Below, in pieces: positions 18,846-26,939 of a stretch of 46,049 bases of DNA. This DNA comes from an uncultured Bacteroidales bacterium (lineage in GTDB: Bacteria > Bacteroidota > Bacteroidia > Bacteroidales > Bacteroidaceae), in contig CACXUA010000015.1 of the NCBI GenBank assembly GCA_902770725.1, forward strand, positions 1 to 46,049, given 5' to 3'. A program made the position numbers and the translations under genes. The notes under the pieces are model-generated. The model did no database searches. It was given only the letters and a program-made list of their open reading frames with translations, and had not been told where the DNA came from. Position 1 is the stretch's first letter, and every line of letters begins with the position of its first letter.

Positions 18846-19748
18846 ATGGCCATAAAGAAAAAGTATCAAGGACAAGCTCTGGGCAGAGGACTCGACGCTC
18901 TTCTGCAGACAGAAGTCATTCAGACCAACGGCTCGTCGAACCTCTCGGAAGTGAGGATGGACGACATCAGGCCGAATCCCAACCAGCCGCGACGTGAGTT
19001 CGACGACGACGCGCTGCAGGAACTCGCCAACAGCATCCGCCAGATCGGACTCGTGCAGCCCATCACCCTGCGCGACATGGGCGACGGAACCTATACAATC
19101 ATCGCAGGTGAACGCCGCTGGCGGGCAAGCCAACGCGTCGGACTCACCACCATTCCCGCCTACATCCGCACGGTCGATGACGAGAATATGCTCGAAATGG
19201 CACTCGTCGAGAACATCCAACGCGAAGACCTCACCGCAATAGAAGTGGCGTTGGCCTATCAGAACCTCATCGAGAAGCACAGCCTCACGCAAGACCAACT
19301 CAGCGAGAAAGTGGGCAAGAACCGCGCCACCATCGCCAACTACCTGCGTCTGCTGAAGCTCCCCGCCAGCGTGCAAATGGCGCTTCGCAACAAGGAAATC
19401 GACATGGGACACGCTCGCGCGCTCCTCTCCATCTCAGATCCCAAGGCACAGCTCAAGGTCTTCTCTGAAATGAAGAAAGGTCGCATGAGCGTCCGCCAAA
19501 TAGAGAATATGGTGAAGCTCCTCAGCGAAGGCGCTTCCGTAAAGACCAAGACCGGTAAACGCATCCGCCAGAAAGGCTCGAACCTCAGTGCCGACTACAA
19601 CCTGCTGCGCGAGGGTTTGAGGAGCCTCTTCAAGACGCGTGTGGAAATGACCTGCTCCGAGAAAGGCAAAGGAAAGATAAGCATCCCCTTCGCCAACGAG
19701 GCAGAACTGGAACGCATCATCGAAATGTTCGACAAGTTACGCAGCTAA
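18846..19748 (+). CDS. parB: Chromosome partitioning protein ParB
   Basis: The 300-residue DNA-binding CTPase loads at parS sites near the origin. The N-terminal domain has the box IIAGERRWRASQRVGL (GERRxRA, CTP binding) and ENIQREDLTAIEVALAYQ; a helix-turn-helix domain follows (LSEKVGKNRATIANYLRLLKL), then a C-terminal dimerisation region rich in basic residues ending ELERIIEMFDKLRS. The stop codon is immediately followed by the ATG of the DUF5683 gene, so the two are co-translated. No clear parS palindrome was seen in this window. Confidence 0.97.
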   Translation: MAIKKKYQGQALGRGLDALLQTEVIQTNGSSNLSEVRMDDIRPNPNQPRREFDDDALQELANSIRQIGLVQPITLRDMGDGTYTIIAGERRWRASQRVGLTTIPAYIRTVDDENMLEMALVENIQREDLTAIEVALAYQNLIEKHSLTQDQLSEKVGKNRATIANYLRLLKLPASVQMALRNKEIDMGHARALLSISDPKAQLKVFSEMKKGRMSVRQIENMVKLLSEGASVKTKTGKRIRQKGSNLSADYNLLREGLRSLFKTRVEMTCSEKGKGKISIPFANEAELERIIEMFDKLRS

Positions 19749-20432
19749 ATGAAACTCCGGCACACACTCCTCATCCTCATGGCCCTGCCCTTCTGGCTCG
19801 GCTTCGCACCTGTACTTCAGGCACAGGAAGTGGATAGTGTGCTCACAGAAAACGCCGTCGATACCGCTGCACTGCTTACCATCAGCGACAACGTGCTAAG
19901 GAATATACGGCCTCATCGCGACCTCAAGACCTTCAAACCCGACCCGATTCGGGCGATGTGGCTGGGTTTGGTGATACCCGGAGCTGGACAATTCTACAAT
20001 CGAAAGTATTGGAAACTGCCCATCATCTATGGAGGCTTCCTCGGTTGCGTATATGCCCTCACCTGGAACGGGCAAATGCTCTCCGACTACTCTCAGGCCT
20101 ACCTGGACATCATGGACAGTGACCCCAACACAAAAAGCTACGAGAAGATGCTGCCGCCGAACTATGTCATTGCCGGCAAAGAAGAGCGCTTCAAGGGCAT
20201 CTTCAAGAGTAAGAGAGACACTTTCCGCAGGTTCCGAGACCTCAGCATCTTTGCCTTCGGAGGAGTTTACCTGCTGTCCGTCATCGATGCCTACGTCGAT
20301 GCAGAGCTCTCAACCTTCGACATCTCCCACGACCTCAGTCTTGAGATACAACCCACAATGATTGAAACAGGACGATTCGACATGCATCATCGCACCACAA
20401 CCCCAGGTGTGCAATGCGTCATAAACTTCTAA
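19749..20432 (+). CDS. DUF5683 domain membrane/envelope protein
   Basis: The 227-residue protein begins with a signal peptide (1-26, ending LQAQ). The conserved part has PIRAMWLGLVIPGAGQFYNRKYWKLPIIYGGF, a motif of DUF5683 proteins in which GAGQFYN lies at the start of a membrane segment, and a second hydrophobic segment near FAFGGVYLLSVIDAYVDA. The GxGQxYN pattern is shared with TM2-like domains. Function is unknown. It directly abuts parB and precedes mltD by 15 bases, which is a conserved arrangement in Bacteroidales. Confidence 0.85.
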   Translation: MKLRHTLLILMALPFWLGFAPVLQAQEVDSVLTENAVDTAALLTISDNVLRNIRPHRDLKTFKPDPIRAMWLGLVIPGAGQFYNRKYWKLPIIYGGFLGCVYALTWNGQMLSDYSQAYLDIMDSDPNTKSYEKMLPPNYVIAGKEERFKGIFKSKRDTFRRFRDLSIFAFGGVYLLSVIDAYVDAELSTFDISHDLSLEIQPTMIETGRFDMHHRTTTPGVQCVINF

Positions 20433-20447
20433 ACCACATATCTTAAA

Positions 20448-21731
20448 ATGAAAAAGTTCACAACATACTGTTCCGCTTTCCTCCTTTTCTTCTTCTCCCC
20501 CTACAACCATATCATGGCGCAATACGAAGAAGACGACGAAGAACAAGACGACATCCTGTCTCTGCCGGAAGTCATCGAAGAGTTGCCCGAAGGCTTGCAG
20601 ACACAAGAAATTGACAGTTTGCTTGCCGACTGGCAGACACGCAACTACCTCTTCTTCGACGAGAACTGTGAATCGACAGGCGACAACCCTGTGTTCGACG
20701 CACAGACATACGCTTATCGATTGAGCAGGCTGCCTAATGTGATTGACATGCCATACAACAGCGCCGTGCAGAAGTACATAGATCTTTACAGCGGACGGCT
20801 GCGCAACTCTGTTGCCGTACTGCTTGGCGCGAGCAACTTCTACAATCCGATCTTCGAGGAGGCACTCGAGAGCTATCAGATGCCGCTTGAGCTAAAGTAC
20901 CTGCCCATCATTGAGAGCGCACTCAATCCCACTGCCGTGAGCCGTGCCGGAGCAGTTGGCTTGTGGCAATTCATGATAGGTACCGGCAAGCAATACGGTC
21001 TCGAAGTGACCAGTTTGATTGACGAACGTCGCGACCCCATCAAGGCAAGTTATGCCGCAGCCCGTTATTTGCACGACCTTTATGGCATCTTCGGCGACTG
21101 GACCCTCGCTATTGCCAGCTACAATTGCGGTCCTAACAATATCCTCAAAGCCATAAAGAGAGCAGGAGGCGTCAAGGATTATTGGACGATTTATCCTTAT
21201 TTGCCGGCTGAGACACGCGGCTACGTGCCAGCTTTCATCGCGGCAAACTACATCATGAACTACTATTGCGACCACAATATCTGCCCCATCAACACCAGAC
21301 TTCCGCAGGGAACTGACACGATACAAGTCAGCAGAAACGTCCGCATGGAACGCATCGTCGAACTTTGCGGCATTAGTCAGGAGGAACTTCGGAAGCTCAA
21401 TCCGCAGTACCGCACCACGTTGATTCCAGGCGATTCCCACGCTTGCACGCTTCGCATGCCTACCGCCGCCATCAATTCCTTCATTGAGGCTGGCGACTCC
21501 ATCTACGTTCCGCCCACAGAAGTGGCAACCCAGATTGAGGTTCCCGTCGTGGATCAGCCGCGAGCAAAGAAGGGTAAAAGCAGTCGAGGAGGCAAGTATG
21601 CTACCGTCCGCAAAGGCGATACTTTGAGCGCGATTGCAAGGAGAAACCACACGACAGTTGCCAAGTTGCGTCGCCTCAACGGCATGAAGGGCACTACGGT
21701 CCGCGCCGGTCAACGTATCAAAGTGAATTAA
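20448..21731 (+). CDS. mltD: Membrane-bound lytic murein transglycosylase D-like, SLT plus LysM
   Basis: A 427-residue exported enzyme that cleaves peptidoglycan glycan strands to 1,6-anhydro products. A signal peptide (about 1-24) is followed by an acidic stretch and the lysozyme-like domain, with the catalytic glutamate in LPIIESALNPTAVSRAGAVGLWQFM and later IASYNCGPNNILKAI. The C-terminal end has a LysM domain (YATVRKGDTLSAIARRNHTT to GQRIKVN), and an earlier degenerate LysM-like region lies near RIVELCGISQEELRKLNPQ. Both parts bind glycan. The gene sits between DUF5683 and relA/spoT. Confidence 0.93.
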   Translation: MKKFTTYCSAFLLFFFSPYNHIMAQYEEDDEEQDDILSLPEVIEELPEGLQTQEIDSLLADWQTRNYLFFDENCESTGDNPVFDAQTYAYRLSRLPNVIDMPYNSAVQKYIDLYSGRLRNSVAVLLGASNFYNPIFEEALESYQMPLELKYLPIIESALNPTAVSRAGAVGLWQFMIGTGKQYGLEVTSLIDERRDPIKASYAAARYLHDLYGIFGDWTLAIASYNCGPNNILKAIKRAGGVKDYWTIYPYLPAETRGYVPAFIAANYIMNYYCDHNICPINTRLPQGTDTIQVSRNVRMERIVELCGISQEELRKLNPQYRTTLIPGDSHACTLRMPTAAINSFIEAGDSIYVPPTEVATQIEVPVVDQPRAKKGKSSRGGKYATVRKGDTLSAIARRNHTTVAKLRRLNGMKGTTVRAGQRIKVN

Positions 21732-21783
21732 ACATGAACATTTAGTCCTTCTTTTTAGGGGAGGACCAAAGGAGAGGCTTACT

Positions 21784-24054
21784 ATGGAAGACAATAACTT
21801 TCGGGAGATGGAAGACGAGCGGATGGTTGCCGAAGCGTATCAGCACCTGATAGACACTTATTTGGCATCGCATCACCGCAAGCACACCGAAATCATCGAC
21901 AAGGCGTTCAACTTCGCCAAGGAGGCTCACAAGGGCGTCCGACGACTTTCCGGTGAGCCATACATCATGCATCCCATTGCCGTAGCGCAGATTGCATGCG
22001 AGGACATCGGCTTGGGAAGCACCGGCATCTGCTCGGCGCTCCTGCACGATGTGGTAGAGGATACGGACTACACGGTTGAGGACATCGCCAACATCTTCGG
22101 GCCGAAGATAGCGCAGATTGTCGATGGACTGACCAAGATATCGGGCGGCATCTTCGGCGACAAAGCGTCGGTCCAGGCGGAATCCTTCAAGAAGTTGCTG
22201 CTCACGATGAGCGAGGACATACGAGTCATCCTGATTAAGATTTCCGACCGACTGCATAACATGCGTACCCTGGGCAGCCAACTGCCTGGAAAACAGTATA
22301 AGATTGCGGGCGAAACCCTCTACATCTATGCTCCTCTGGCACACCGACTCGGCCTGAACAAAGTGAAGGAGGAACTCGAGGACCTCAGTTTCAGCTACGA
22401 GCACCCTGAGGAATACAAGGCACTCCAAGAGCAGCTCGAGGGCATTCGCGAGCACTTGACGACCATCTTCGACCAGTTCACCGCCCCCATCAGGCAGGAA
22501 CTCGACAAGGCGGGACTCAAGTACGAAATCAAGGCACGCATCAAAAAGCCCTACAGCATCTGGTCGAAGATGCAAACGAAGCACGTCTCATTCGAAGAGG
22601 TCTATGATATCCTGGCCGTCCGCATCATATTTGAAGTGACGGAAGGCATGAACGAAACGGACGAGTGCTTCAAGATATACAACATCGCCAGCACGATATA
22701 CAAGCCGCATCCCGACCGCTTGCGAGACTGGGTGCACAACAAAAAGGCCAACGGATACCAGGCGCTCCACTCGACGCTCATGAGCAAGTCGGGCAGATGG
22801 GTTGAGGTGCAGATACGAAGCCGCCGCATGGACGACATCGCAGAGCACGGCTTTGCGGCTCACTGGAAGTACAAGGACGGCGACATCAACACGGAGGGCA
22901 CCGACGACGGGCTCGACAAATGGCTCTACCAAATCAAGGAAATCCTGGACGACCCACAGCCGAATGCCATCGACTTCCTCGACACCATCAAGCTCAACCT
23001 GTTTGCCAACGAGATTTTCGTCGTGACGCCTAAGGGCGAGTTCAAGACCATGCCGGCCGGTTGCACTGTGCTCGACTTCGCTTTCAGCGTGCATACCTTC
23101 CTCGGCACCCATTGCATCGGAGCAAAGGTGAACCACAAACTCGTCGGCATCAGCCAGGTGCTGCAGAGCGGAGACCAAGTCGAGATCCTCACCTCGAAGA
23201 ACCAAAAAGTCGAGAAAGGCTGGATTGACTTCGTCACGACGGCTAAAGCGAAGGGCAAGATCGTTGCCATCCTGCGCCGAATGGAAAGGGAGAAGCAGAA
23301 GATTGGCGAGGACATCCTGAACGACTTCCTGCAGAAAAACGAGAAAGAAGCCACGAGCCTCAACATCGCGAAACTCTGTCACTACCACGAATTGAGCAGC
23401 CGCGAGGAATTGCTCTCCATGATTGGTTCGCAGACCATCACGCTCGGAGAAGCCGACTTGAACGCCCTCAACGAGAAGATTCACAAAGAGAAGAAGTGGA
23501 GCAAGTACTTCACAATCTTCAAGAAAAAGAACCACTCCCCCATTTCCGCCGAGGAGGAGGAGACAAAGCCCGCTTCCGAAGGAGAGGACAAGACACCCAA
23601 AATCGACAAGAAGAAAACGCTGGTCCTCAGCGAGGAGACTATCGGCCGATACACTTTCTGCGACGAATGTCACCCGATTCCCGGCGATGATGTGCTCGGA
23701 TATCTCGATGAAAACGGCAAAATCGTCATCCACAAACGCCAGTGCGACATTGCAAAACGCCTCAAGGCAACTGGCGGAAACGGCATCCTGGCTGCCACCT
23801 GGGACACACACGGCACGCTCTCCTTTCCCGCCACACTCCACATCGTGGGCTTCGACCGCGTGGGCGTCCTGCATCAAATCACGGGAATCCTGTCGCAGCA
23901 ACTCAACATGAACATCCACAGCATACACATCGACACCAGCGACGGCCTGTTCACCGCCGAACTCCGACTCGGGGTGCACGACGCGAAAGACCTTCAGAAC
24001 ATCTGCCACGACCTGAAGAAAATCGAAGAGGTAGAGGATGTAAGAAGGTTCTGA
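21784..24054 (+). CDS. Bifunctional (p)ppGpp synthetase/hydrolase, RelA/SpoT family
   Basis: The 756-residue protein controls the stringent-response alarmone. The N-terminal HD hydrolase domain is complete, with the metal site in ICSALLHDVVEDTDYT and ILIKISDRLHNMRTL. The synthetase domain follows (YDILAVRIIFEV, DRLRDWVHNKKANGYQALHS). Next are the TGS domain (FVVTPKGEFKTMPAGCTVLDFAF), a helical region, a conserved-cysteine segment (TFCDECHPIPGDD) and a C-terminal ACT domain ending VEDVRRF. Both catalytic domains seem intact, so the protein should make and degrade (p)ppGpp. A remnant G-rich repeat occupies 21750-21775 before the start. An intrinsic terminator follows at 24096-24130. Confidence 0.96.
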   Translation: MEDNNFREMEDERMVAEAYQHLIDTYLASHHRKHTEIIDKAFNFAKEAHKGVRRLSGEPYIMHPIAVAQIACEDIGLGSTGICSALLHDVVEDTDYTVEDIANIFGPKIAQIVDGLTKISGGIFGDKASVQAESFKKLLLTMSEDIRVILIKISDRLHNMRTLGSQLPGKQYKIAGETLYIYAPLAHRLGLNKVKEELEDLSFSYEHPEEYKALQEQLEGIREHLTTIFDQFTAPIRQELDKAGLKYEIKARIKKPYSIWSKMQTKHVSFEEVYDILAVRIIFEVTEGMNETDECFKIYNIASTIYKPHPDRLRDWVHNKKANGYQALHSTLMSKSGRWVEVQIRSRRMDDIAEHGFAAHWKYKDGDINTEGTDDGLDKWLYQIKEILDDPQPNAIDFLDTIKLNLFANEIFVVTPKGEFKTMPAGCTVLDFAFSVHTFLGTHCIGAKVNHKLVGISQVLQSGDQVEILTSKNQKVEKGWIDFVTTAKAKGKIVAILRRMEREKQKIGEDILNDFLQKNEKEATSLNIAKLCHYHELSSREELLSMIGSQTITLGEADLNALNEKIHKEKKWSKYFTIFKKKNHSPISAEEEETKPASEGEDKTPKIDKKKTLVLSEETIGRYTFCDECHPIPGDDVLGYLDENGKIVIHKRQCDIAKRLKATGGNGILAATWDTHGTLSFPATLHIVGFDRVGVLHQITGILSQQLNMNIHSIHIDTSDGLFTAELRLGVHDAKDLQNICHDLKKIEEVEDVRRF

Positions 24055-24095
24055 AGACTTTCCCCTCCCTCTAACTTACGAAAAAAAGTAAGTAA

Positions 24096-24130
24096 AGAAG
24101 CCCTGCTCCCAACGAGCAAGGCTTTATTTT
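24096..24130 (+). terminator. Intrinsic terminator after relA/spoT
   Basis: AAGCCCTGCTC pairs with GAGCAAGGCTT (one C/A mismatch) over CCCAAC and is followed by TTATTTTT. It marks the end of the par-relA transcript and the left border of the accessory island. Confidence 0.85.
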
Positions 24131-24182
24131 TCTATAGTATTACCCTATCGTGAGTCCGATGGCCGAAATTCAGTAATTTATT

Positions 24183-24248
24183 TTATTGGTGTCCGCTACG
24201 ATATTCATTTAGTGTTGCCATAATTTTCTATTTTTCTCTGCAAAGATA
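24183..24248 (-). other. Minus-strand promoter box followed by a 12-codon ORF
   Basis: On the minus strand TATCTTTG (24241-24248) is followed after 19 bases by an ATG (24221) that opens a frame of only twelve codons (MATLNEYRSGHQ) before TAA at 24183. It could be the truncated 5' end of a lost gene, a leader peptide or chance. Apart from this, 24131-24399 shows nothing I can assign except a direct repeat of GCGTGCTTTT near 24367-24386. Confidence 0.35.
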
Positions 24249-24399
24249 CACATTATTATATTATGTCCTGCAAGAAGATAAAGTATTTTTGATGTGACTT
24301 TGAAAAAAGTTGGCTTTTCATTCGTAAACCGCAATGGTAATGTTGTAAATTCGCACCCGAAATCGAGCGTGCTTTTTTGCGTGCTTTTGACGGAAAAAA

Positions 24400-24431
24400 T
24401 TTGCAAAAGTGAAAAAAATGTTGTACCTTTG
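24400..24431 (+). promoter_or_regulatory. Promoter of the VapE-type gene
   Basis: TTTG (24400-24403) and TACCTTTG (24424-24431) are 20 bases apart, a strong Bacteroidota promoter. Transcription should begin close to 24438, at the edge of a folded leader of about 190 nt. Confidence 0.82.
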
Positions 24432-24432
24432 T

Positions 24433-24600
24433 GGTGCAATTGAGACTATGTCTCTTTGCCGAGAAACAAAGGACTCGTTCCTCTGTATAAGCTTTGCTCA
24501 TCGATTGCACCACGAGCCTGCTTCCGCTCGGAAAAGCTTAAGCGAGCTTAGCTTTTCTCTCGCTTACCCGCAGACTTGTGGAGTATTTCGGGATACATAA
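24433..24600 (+). ncRNA. Structured 5' leader of the VapE-type gene
   Basis: GGTGCAAT near 24433-24440 can pair with ATTGCACC near 24505-24512, enclosing the hairpin GAGAC-TAT-GTCTC (24442-24454). Downstream are CGAGC/GCTCG around CTGCTTCC and the stem AAAAGC...GCTTTT with TAAG/CTTA inside (about 24532-24556). The leader has no ORF of note and runs to just before the VapE start. It may be a regulatory RNA, a self-standing ncRNA or a recombination site; homologues would be needed to tell. Confidence 0.5.
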
Positions 24601-24630
24601 TATTATTACTAACTTTAAAAACAAAAAACC

Positions 24631-25845
24631 ATGAAAAACCAAAGCAATTTTATCTCCGATTCATCCGAGGCGATGAACGAGATGCAGGACGCCATCTACC
24701 AGGTAGAGGCGTTCCTTAGTGAGAATTATCATCTGCGTCGTAACATTCTGAGTGGCAAGACGGAACTGGCTCCTGTTGGCGATGAGGCTGAACCGAAGTG
24801 GGAGCCTGTTACGGCTGAGCTTCTGAACTCCATTGTGCGAAAAGCCAAGAAGGCTGGTATCGGAGGCAAGAAGTCGCCAAGACAGGAGATTGAGGAATAC
24901 ATCTGTTCCAACGATGTGCCTGCCTTCAATCCCATTCGCGACTATCTGGAGTCACTACCAGAATGGGACGGCAAGAATCATGTAGCCGAACTTTTTAGCC
25001 GTATTCCTGGCATCACAACCGAGCAACTCTCTTGGTGCTCTGTCTGGCTGAGATCGGTCGTAGCGCATTGGATGGGAATGGATCCTCTTCACGGCAACGA
25101 GTGTGTGCCCGTCCTCATCGGACCTCAAGGCTGTGGAAAGAGTACTTTTGCAGTAAGGCTTTTGCCAGAACATCTGCGTCCTTACTACCTCGACCACATC
25201 AACTTCGGCAACAAGTTCGACTGCGAGATGGCGCTCACCCACAATCTGCTTGTCAACATCGACGAGTTTGCCAATATGGGACCTTCGCAACAAGGGAAAC
25301 TCAAGCAGACACTCTCGAAGGTGAAGGTTAACGGACGACCTATCTACGGAAAGTCGCAAGAAGACAGAGTCCGCTATGCAAGTTTCCTTGCTACGACCAA
25401 CGACCCCCATCCGCTTTGTGATGTGACGGGCTCTCGTCGTTATCTCTGTTTGCGAATCAAGAAAGGTTCGCTCATCGACAACCTCACGCCCATCAATCAT
25501 GCCCAGCTTTATGCTCAGGTCTTGCACGAATTGCGAGAAGAGAAGATACCGTATTGGTTCAGCAACGATGAGGTTGCTCGCATCCAAGCCGCCAATCTTC
25601 CCTTCCTCAGAACCGATGATATGGAGGGAATCCTGCATCAATGTTTCCGTCTTCCAAACAGAGAAGAGGAAGGAACTTGGTTCACTTGCAAGCAGGTCAG
25701 CGAAGCGCTCATGAAAGTCTATCCCTCGATGAAGAGAGGCAACGCCACCAACATCCGCATCGGCCAAACGCTGAAGTATCTGGGTTGCCAGATGAAGCAC
25801 ACAAAGATTGGGGCAGCATATAAGTTGATAGAAATTGCGGCCTAA
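24631..25845 (+). CDS. VapE (virulence-associated E) family P-loop ATPase
   Basis: The 404-residue protein has the VapE/VirE fold: N-terminal helical part, NPIRDYLESLPEWDGKNHVAELF at about 95-120, a Walker A motif GPQGCGKST at 164-172, a Walker B-like stretch LLVNIDEF near 208, and FLATTNDPHPLCDVTGSRRYLCLRI with the sensor region. These proteins are superfamily III helicase/primase-associated ATPases of phage and mobile elements; in Bacteroidales they usually stand alone near HU and amidase genes, which are absent here. The N-terminal primase part of larger homologues is missing. Inverted repeats flank the 3' side. It marks the start of an accessory island. Confidence 0.85.
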   Translation: MKNQSNFISDSSEAMNEMQDAIYQVEAFLSENYHLRRNILSGKTELAPVGDEAEPKWEPVTAELLNSIVRKAKKAGIGGKKSPRQEIEEYICSNDVPAFNPIRDYLESLPEWDGKNHVAELFSRIPGITTEQLSWCSVWLRSVVAHWMGMDPLHGNECVPVLIGPQGCGKSTFAVRLLPEHLRPYYLDHINFGNKFDCEMALTHNLLVNIDEFANMGPSQQGKLKQTLSKVKVNGRPIYGKSQEDRVRYASFLATTNDPHPLCDVTGSRRYLCLRIKKGSLIDNLTPINHAQLYAQVLHELREEKIPYWFSNDEVARIQAANLPFLRTDDMEGILHQCFRLPNREEEGTWFTCKQVSEALMKVYPSMKRGNATNIRIGQTLKYLGCQMKHTKIGAAYKLIEIAA

Positions 25846-25849
25846 ATTA

Positions 25850-26010
25850 AAAACACTCATCACTCGTCACCTATGCCACTTAAAACACTGAATCACAGTA
25901 GGATACATAGGTGATGAGTGGGTGATGAGTGGTTTTTAACTCATCACCCCTGTTATGAACTAATAATCAGCAGGTTAGATGCAAAAGGTGATGAGTGACG
26001 AGTGTTTTGC
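25850..26010. repeat. Inverted and direct repeats after the VapE-type gene
   Basis: AACACTCATCACTCGTCACC near 25852 is the near-complement of GGTGATGAGTGACGAGTGTT near 25987-26006, and CACCTATG (25870-25877) faces CATAGGTG (25906-25913). Two more GGTGATGAGTG copies lie between. The array of GTGATGAGTG elements immediately follows the VapE stop and could be an origin-like, recombination or transcription-stop structure. Confidence 0.75.
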
Positions 26011-26073
26011 AAAAAACATTTTTCTTCCTCAAGGAGGATTTTCAAACGCAGGCAGGAGCGAAGGCAAACGTGG

Positions 26074-26183
26074 CACGTCAAGTTTGCGAAGATGGCACGT
26101 GAAGTTGGCCAACGACACACGTGAAGTTTGCAAATTACCCGTGTTAAGTTGGGCAACGACCCACGTTAAGTTTCTCGGATGCT
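26074..26183. repeat. Five-unit 22-base phase array (array 4)
   Basis: Units start at 26074, 26096, 26118, 26140 and 26162. All carry (C)ACGT(C/G/T)AAGTT or CGTGTTAAGTT at the same offset; the second has palindromic GTTGGCCAAC and the fourth GTTGGGCAAC. It belongs to the same class as the left half of the 17519 array and the 37707 array. Confidence 0.88.
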
Positions 26184-26295
26184 CTAGCACCTTCCGCCTG
26201 CGCCTGAGCACCTACTGGAGCGCAAGAAGGCGCACCCGTAAGGTGCGGAAGCCGATTTAACTGTGTGTCGTTTGGAAAACTTTCCTAGAAATTTC

Positions 26296-26326
26296 TCCCT
26301 TATCTCTTGTAGGTAAGGGATTTTTT
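26296..26326 (+). terminator. Terminator between the VapE region and the folded RNA segment
   Basis: TCCCTTA (26296-26302) pairs with TAAGGGA (26314-26320) and is followed by TTTTTT. The stem overlaps the -33 region of the next promoter. Confidence 0.75.
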
Positions 26327-26336
26327 CATATCTTTG
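26307..26336 (+). promoter_or_regulatory. Promoter reading into the large hairpin and small ORF
   Basis: CTTG (26306-26309) lies about 19 bases before TATCTTTG (26329-26336). Transcription would start near 26343. Confidence 0.65.
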
Positions 26337-26342
26337 CAAAGC

Positions 26343-26561
26343 ATAAGGGCATAAAAGTTCCTTGTACGGAGCCTCAAACCTCAGCGGAGGAGCCCTTTGA
26401 ATCTTATTAGAAATATAGCATCAGCTATTTATTCAGAGTATCGTGAAACCTAGGAAATTTCATCGATGTACTACTTGAATAAGTCAGCCGATGCCCGTGC
26501 ATAGCGCGGGCATGACTTATATCTTAGTAGTACAGGTAATTCCTAGGACCTCACGATACAA
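26343..26561 (+). ncRNA. Structured RNA candidate with a 122-nt multi-helix hairpin
   Basis: Five coaxial helices stack between 26438 and 26559: GTATCGTGA/TCACGATAC (26438-26446 with 26551-26559), CCTAGGAA/TTCCTAGG (26449-26456 with 26540-26547), GTACTACT/AGTAGTAC (26468-26475 with 26526-26533), ATAAGTCA/TGACTTAT (26479-26486 with 26513-26520) and TGCCCGTGC/GCGCGGGCA (26492-26500 with 26504-26512) capped by ATA. Upstream, CCTC-AGCG-GAGG and ATAGC/GCTAT form smaller hairpins. No ORF covers it. It may be a leader of the next ORF, a free ncRNA, or a miniature inverted-repeat element. Confidence 0.6.
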
Positions 26562-26585
26562 GAGAAAGTCAAGTCTGCGCTTCTT

Positions 26586-26939
26586 TTGTGTCCTGAGGTC
26601 TCTTTCGAATTACCTGTAAACAAGCCTGAAGATATAGTCTGTATGCTGCAAGATATTATTATGAGTAGCATTCAAGACATATGTGCATTGGAATTGCGCA
26701 TTACGGATATAGTGAACGACTATATCCAGCAGCGGTATAACGAGGACGATGTTCTCGCTATAAGTCATCGCTGTGGTAAAATCACTATAAAAGCAGCAAC
26801 TAAAGATAAAATCAAAATAGGTAAAACAACGGAACTCTATCCTTTAAAGGATTTAGTACGTCCAAGTGACGATGGAAAATCAGAAGTTGACAACGACAAG
26901 ATATCCGATATCGCAAATAGCTGGATGTTCTTGGATTAA
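26586..26939 (+). CDS. Hypothetical small protein, non-ATG start or internal ATG at 26643
   Basis: I do not recognise this gene. The frame is open from 26547; the first plausible start is TTG at 26586 (117 residues) and the first ATG is at 26643 (98 residues, MLQDIIMSSIQDICALEL). The product is soluble, with a predicted amphipathic helix near the N-terminus and a Lys-rich middle (ITIKAATKDKIKIGKTTEL), followed by an acidic end (SDDGKSEVDNDKISDIANSW). Codon use is more AT-rich than that of the housekeeping genes. It starts just after a 122-nt hairpin and is followed by a second folded segment, so it may be part of an RNA-linked module. Confidence that it is expressed is moderate. Confidence 0.5.
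   Translation: MCPEVSFELPVNKPEDIVCMLQDIIMSSIQDICALELRITDIVNDYIQQRYNEDDVLAISHRCGKITIKAATKDKIKIGKTTELYPLKDLVRPSDDGKSEVDNDKISDIANSWMFLD

Noticed and set aside
17404..19748. parS site
   Set aside because: No sequence close to the 16-base TGTTTCACGTGAAACA-type palindrome was found; CACGTG-like pieces in the 22-base arrays are too short to count.
22588..24009. Long minus-strand ORF opposite relA/spoT (473 codons)
   Set aside because: Antisense shadow of a well-supported gene; no recognisable domain and no promoter.
26343..26561. Retron msr-msd RNA
   Set aside because: The hairpin recalls one, but no reverse transcriptase gene lies nearby.
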